From Oehlia diaphana (lineage: Eukaryota; Glomeromycota; Glomeromycetes; Glomerales; Glomeraceae), in contig QZLH01000158.1 in the NCBI GenBank assembly GCA_003833135.1, positions 33,114 to 97,113 of the forward strand: a stretch of 64,000 nt of DNA, given 5' to 3'. The notes beneath the pieces were generated by a model. It searched no databases and had not been told where the DNA came from. It saw nothing but the letters and a program-made list of their open reading frames with translations. Of the stretch, positions 60,839-64,000 are shown piece by piece. Positions within the stretch are counted from its first letter, which is position 1. Each line of letters starts with the position of its first letter. A program made the translations under genes and the position numbers.

Positions 60839-60904
60839 AAAACGCGCAATATCTGTCACGTGTATACCGACTCAAAAGTTTACATGACGAATATTGCGCG
60901 TTTT
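60839..60904. repeat. perfect 14-bp inverted repeat with 38-bp spacer
   Basis: AAAACGCGCAATAT at 60839-60852 is matched exactly on the other strand by ATATTGCGCGTTTT at 60891-60904. The arms are G/C-rich at their core in an AT-rich setting. The spacer contains CACGTG (60858-60863). It could be a hairpin, a small element or a paired protein-binding site. Confidence 0.7.
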
Positions 60905-61149
60905 CGGGGGTTTCCATTTTTACATGGCGCTTGTAATTTAGAGTTGTTCTAGTTATTCTTCTAAATTAGTCCTTATTTGTCCTACAAAGTTTTCAGTTAT
61001 TACTTGTCTTTCAAAAATGGATAATATTAAACCTGTTTTTTAAAATTGTGGTTTGGACAAAGAAAATTTATTAACTTTAAATTTTCTTTTTTAGAGAATA
61101 AATGAACCATTAAACGATTACCTGGGAGCTTAATATATTTGTAATATCA

Positions 61150-63180
61150 TGTCGCGAAATATTATTTTTAAAGAGTTTCACCACATGACTATTCGTTTAA
61201 CTTGGAATTATTTCCTCGTGTTTACTTTTGAGAGTCTTTGTCCACTCGCAGATAATACCCTATAGAAAATTTTCTTTAAAGTTCGCGACACCCTTTTCCA
61301 AAAAAATCAACAAAGAAATCTTATCTATTTGTGAAACCCTTACATTTTTACTTTATAAATATAACAACAAGAAATTCTCACATAATCAACTGTTAAATAT
61401 ATATTATAGTTTGATACTGTATCACTCATCCAACTGTAATTGCATGAGATACCGTTTCGAAAATTACACCGATTTTATGTATATTCTTGTTATGTCGGCG
61501 GTAAATGTTTACTAAGAGAAAACAAGAAGATTAACAAGTTATCTGATTTTTAAATGACTTAAATTTAATTTACTAATATTTACATAGAAATTAATAGAAA
61601 TTATCGAATTTTTCTAATTAGTTTTGATGTCATGGTTCGATGAATTATTGCTAATTCAACGTTTAATAATTATCAAATCTTTATCGCATTTAATTACTTT
61701 TCATCAGACAAAGAGTATTAAAGGTACGGAGAAGGATACACAAAGCGACGAAACATTGAACTGCATTATCCATCGATTATATGCATGCGGTTATCTTTAT
61801 AATAGCTTTATAATAGATTTTTTTTTATTAACAAAAAAAAAAAAACTTTAATTTTTTTTTGGGGGTTGGGGTAAGAACAGAAAAAAAAAAAAAAAATTGG
61901 TTATCGAATCAATTCATTAATTATTCAACATATCATGCAGATGTTTGGTATACTATTCCGTTAAAGTAAAAAAGTTCTCGTGTGGCAGTTGTGGTATTAT
62001 CAAGTTTTTTTGTAATCTATTAAACTTTTTTTTTTTTTTTGTTAGAAGTTCATTTTAATTCTTTGAGACTTTTTTTTTTAAAAAAAAAAGCACCAATTAA
62101 TTTGTGGCTGTCATTCGGAGAAAAGTTTAATCGAGCTTACGTTAATAGTTTAATTCACATGATATATATACTGTATATTATAAAATTGCATCACATGACT
62201 TTAAATATAAATTTTAATCCGTCAAATCTGATACAAAAGAATTTTTTTTATCAACTTTCTTTTACGCGATCAAAAAATAATCGATTAGATAATGCATTGT
62301 CCATCTTACCAAAATCGAAAGAATCCGAAAAGGTTTAAACCACACAAAAAAAAGGGGAGATGGCTGGTAAAAAAAAAAAAATTTTTTTTTTCCAATAGAG
62401 AACGCACTGGACTTAATTCGCGTGGCAAAATCAAGTTGATGATAAACCGCCACTTGTCTAATTATAGTACGCGTGGCCAGATTTATGAATATTTTTCTTT
62501 TTTACAAGAAAAACAAATTATTACATCTCACTTTGGAATTTTTCTCGACTCTTCAATTTAAGAATACATCTTCGACCCCCTTTAAGAACGCCTAAGTTAC
62601 TTTTATTACCGGATTATGCAAAACGTTAGTAATATCACAGTATTTCTATATTTAGACAAATTACATAAACCGGAACTAATTCAAGAAAGTTCATAAAGAA
62701 GAACTTTTTAATATAATACCGAAAATTTCCGATTTTTTTATTGTATTATTTTAATTATATTTGTTTTAGGGATTGATGTTCATAATGATGAACTAGCTTG
62801 ACTGGAGCTAGATCAACATTCTTTAAAATAGGGAGTTACTAATTTTATTTATATTTTGTTAGGAAACAAATTTATTTTATTTTTATAATTTAACGAAAGA
62901 AAATGATTTGTGCGTACAAATGTTAAAGAAATTGATATAATTCGTTAAGTTTTTTAATATTTTAACTCACTAAAATTATCGAAAATAAAAAACTTTTTTT
63001 ATTTATTAAATAAATACGCGTGGACAAGATTATAAACGTAAACAGGCAAGATTACAAGAAATTTTGTCAAAGATAATACAACAGATGCATCCCGGATTAT
63101 TATGTTCGGGCAATATTTTATCAAGTTTGAAACAAATCATCGAGAAAGAAATTGAAGTAACATTTGGTAATATTTTTTTT
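61150..63180 (+). other. scattered open segments, possibly exons of one or two unrecognised genes
   Basis: Several plus-strand pieces have richer codon variety than the background. From 61627: MSWFDELLLIQRLIIIKSLS, then KGTEKDTQSDETLNCIIHRL. From 62090: APINLWLSFGEKFNRAYVNS. From about 62266: TRSKNNRLDNALSILPKSKE ending at a GTTTAA donor, which splices in frame from an AATAG acceptor at 62397 to RTGLNSRGKIKLMINRHLSN and QIYEYFSFLQEKQIITSHFG, then TAA. From about 63024: KRKQARLQEILSKIIQQMHP and SLKQIIEKEIEVTFG before a GTAATA donor. I cannot assemble a complete gene, and no family is recognised. Between pieces lie homopolymers. They may be a decayed gene. Confidence 0.25.
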
Positions 63181-63220
63181 TTTAAAAAAATTTAAAACAA
63201 TATTTTGATTTAAACCAAGG

Positions 63221-63272
<52 letters not shown>
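63221..63272. repeat. 52-base A homopolymer
   Basis: An uninterrupted A run directly after a possible exon end. The rest of the window to 64000 is similar low-complexity A/T sequence with no genes seen. Length may be unreliable. Confidence 0.8.
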
Positions 63273-63276
<4 letters not shown>

Positions 63277-63921
63277 CTGAAAACTAGTCTACAATTAATT
63301 AATTTGAATTATTTTATTTTCTTTTTCAAATAAAAATGTCAAGAAGGTTCAACTGGAAATATTTAATACAAATAATAATTGATTTGTTTGGATCGTCGTC
63401 GAAAAATAAAAACGATCAATTGGGAGAAGATTTTTTCCGAATAATAAATACTAGCCTCTATTGTTAGTATCCATAATTCGACGTGGTTTCCAAGCATATA
63501 AATGAACAACAATTTGGATTTTCGTGACATTTACTAAATGCTAATTGCTAATCCTACTTTTTTATTTCCTTTAAATATAAAAAAAAACTTTATTTAAAAG
63601 AGTTGAAAAAAAAATTTTTTTAATTGAAAAAAAAAAAAAACCTGTTTTTAAAACTACATCTAGTATATTTCCAGCCACTCCAACTTTTTTGACTTTATTT
63701 CAATTCAAACAAAAAAAAATTTTTTACAATACAGACTATCACATGTTTGATAATATATTTTATTTATACTACGAAAAAACTACTTCCAAAAAAAAAAAAA
63801 AAAAAATTATTTATATCTAATTATATTGATGAGAAAAAAAAATTTTTTTTAAACTAATATATATAAATAATAAGATTTTGGTTTTAGAAAAGAGAAGGGT
63901 ACCACATAAGATAAAAAAAAA

Positions 63922-63953
<32 letters not shown>

Positions 63954-64000
63954 TTTTGGGACGGAAATTGGGGAAATTGGGGGAAAAAAAATTTTTTTTT

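Noticed and set aside
62262..62453. 63-codon minus-strand frame
   Set aside because: Contains homopolymer-coded Lys and Phe runs and lies opposite the better plus-strand segments.
1..64000. CRISPR arrays, operons and ribosome binding sites
   Set aside because: The window is eukaryotic with spliced genes; no regularly spaced repeats were seen.

Overview
This is a window of AT-rich nuclear DNA from a fungus. Evidence: genes broken by many short GT-AG introns (mostly about 60-100 bp), long A/T homopolymers between genes, and gene families typical of fungi (Get2, a Yap1/Pap1-type bZIP factor, hybrid histidine kinase, glutathionyl-hydroquinone reductase). Extreme AT bias, a BCL7-like protein, an Elongin C, a double-headed histidine kinase, a relic resembling Plavaka-type transposases and many small inverted-repeat elements together suggest an early-diverging lineage. 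An arbuscular mycorrhizal fungus (Glomeromycotina, Rhizophagus-like) is my best guess; this is inference, not proof.

Layout, left to right. 0-10 kb: the 5' part of an Ede1/Eps15-like endocytic scaffold (minus; runs off the left edge), head-to-head with TELO2/Tel2; then Get2/CAMLG of the tail-anchor insertion pathway, an unrecognised ORF and an acidic Cys-containing protein. 10-20 kb: parvulin PIN4, an intronless copper-ATPase-like protein that has lost its catalytic residues, the scavenger decapping enzyme DcpS, Elongin C and a divergent cytochrome P450. 20-28 kb: the mitochondrial RNA helicase SUV3, with a 130-bp inverted-repeat element in its last intron, head-to-head with COG1 of the Golgi tethering complex; then a decayed transposase fragment. 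28-35 kb: mostly non-coding, with one unrecognised 257-residue protein and two weak small-gene candidates. 35-43 kb: a dual hybrid histidine kinase. 43-47 kb: AT-rich DNA holding at least three small DNA transposons. 47-57 kb: a BCL7-like protein with a long acidic repeat tail, a Yap1/Pap1-type redox bZIP factor, a glutathionyl-hydroquinone reductase and an ABHD13/Bem46-like hydrolase. 57-64 kb: AT-rich DNA with a 14-bp inverted repeat and only weak coding fragments.

The genes are mostly unrelated housekeeping functions (trafficking, RNA decay, chromatin, PIKK chaperoning, stress signalling) and do not form a cluster. The bZIP factor, hydroquinone reductase and P450 could all belong to oxidative or xenobiotic responses, but nothing in the sequence links them. 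The strongest lead is the P1B-ATPase pseudoenzyme at 13022-15682: a full-length open frame in which the phosphorylated Asp, the CPC metal site, the TGES loop and the ATP-hinge motif are all altered. Exon joins were made by eye from GT/AG sites and reading frame; no database search was run.
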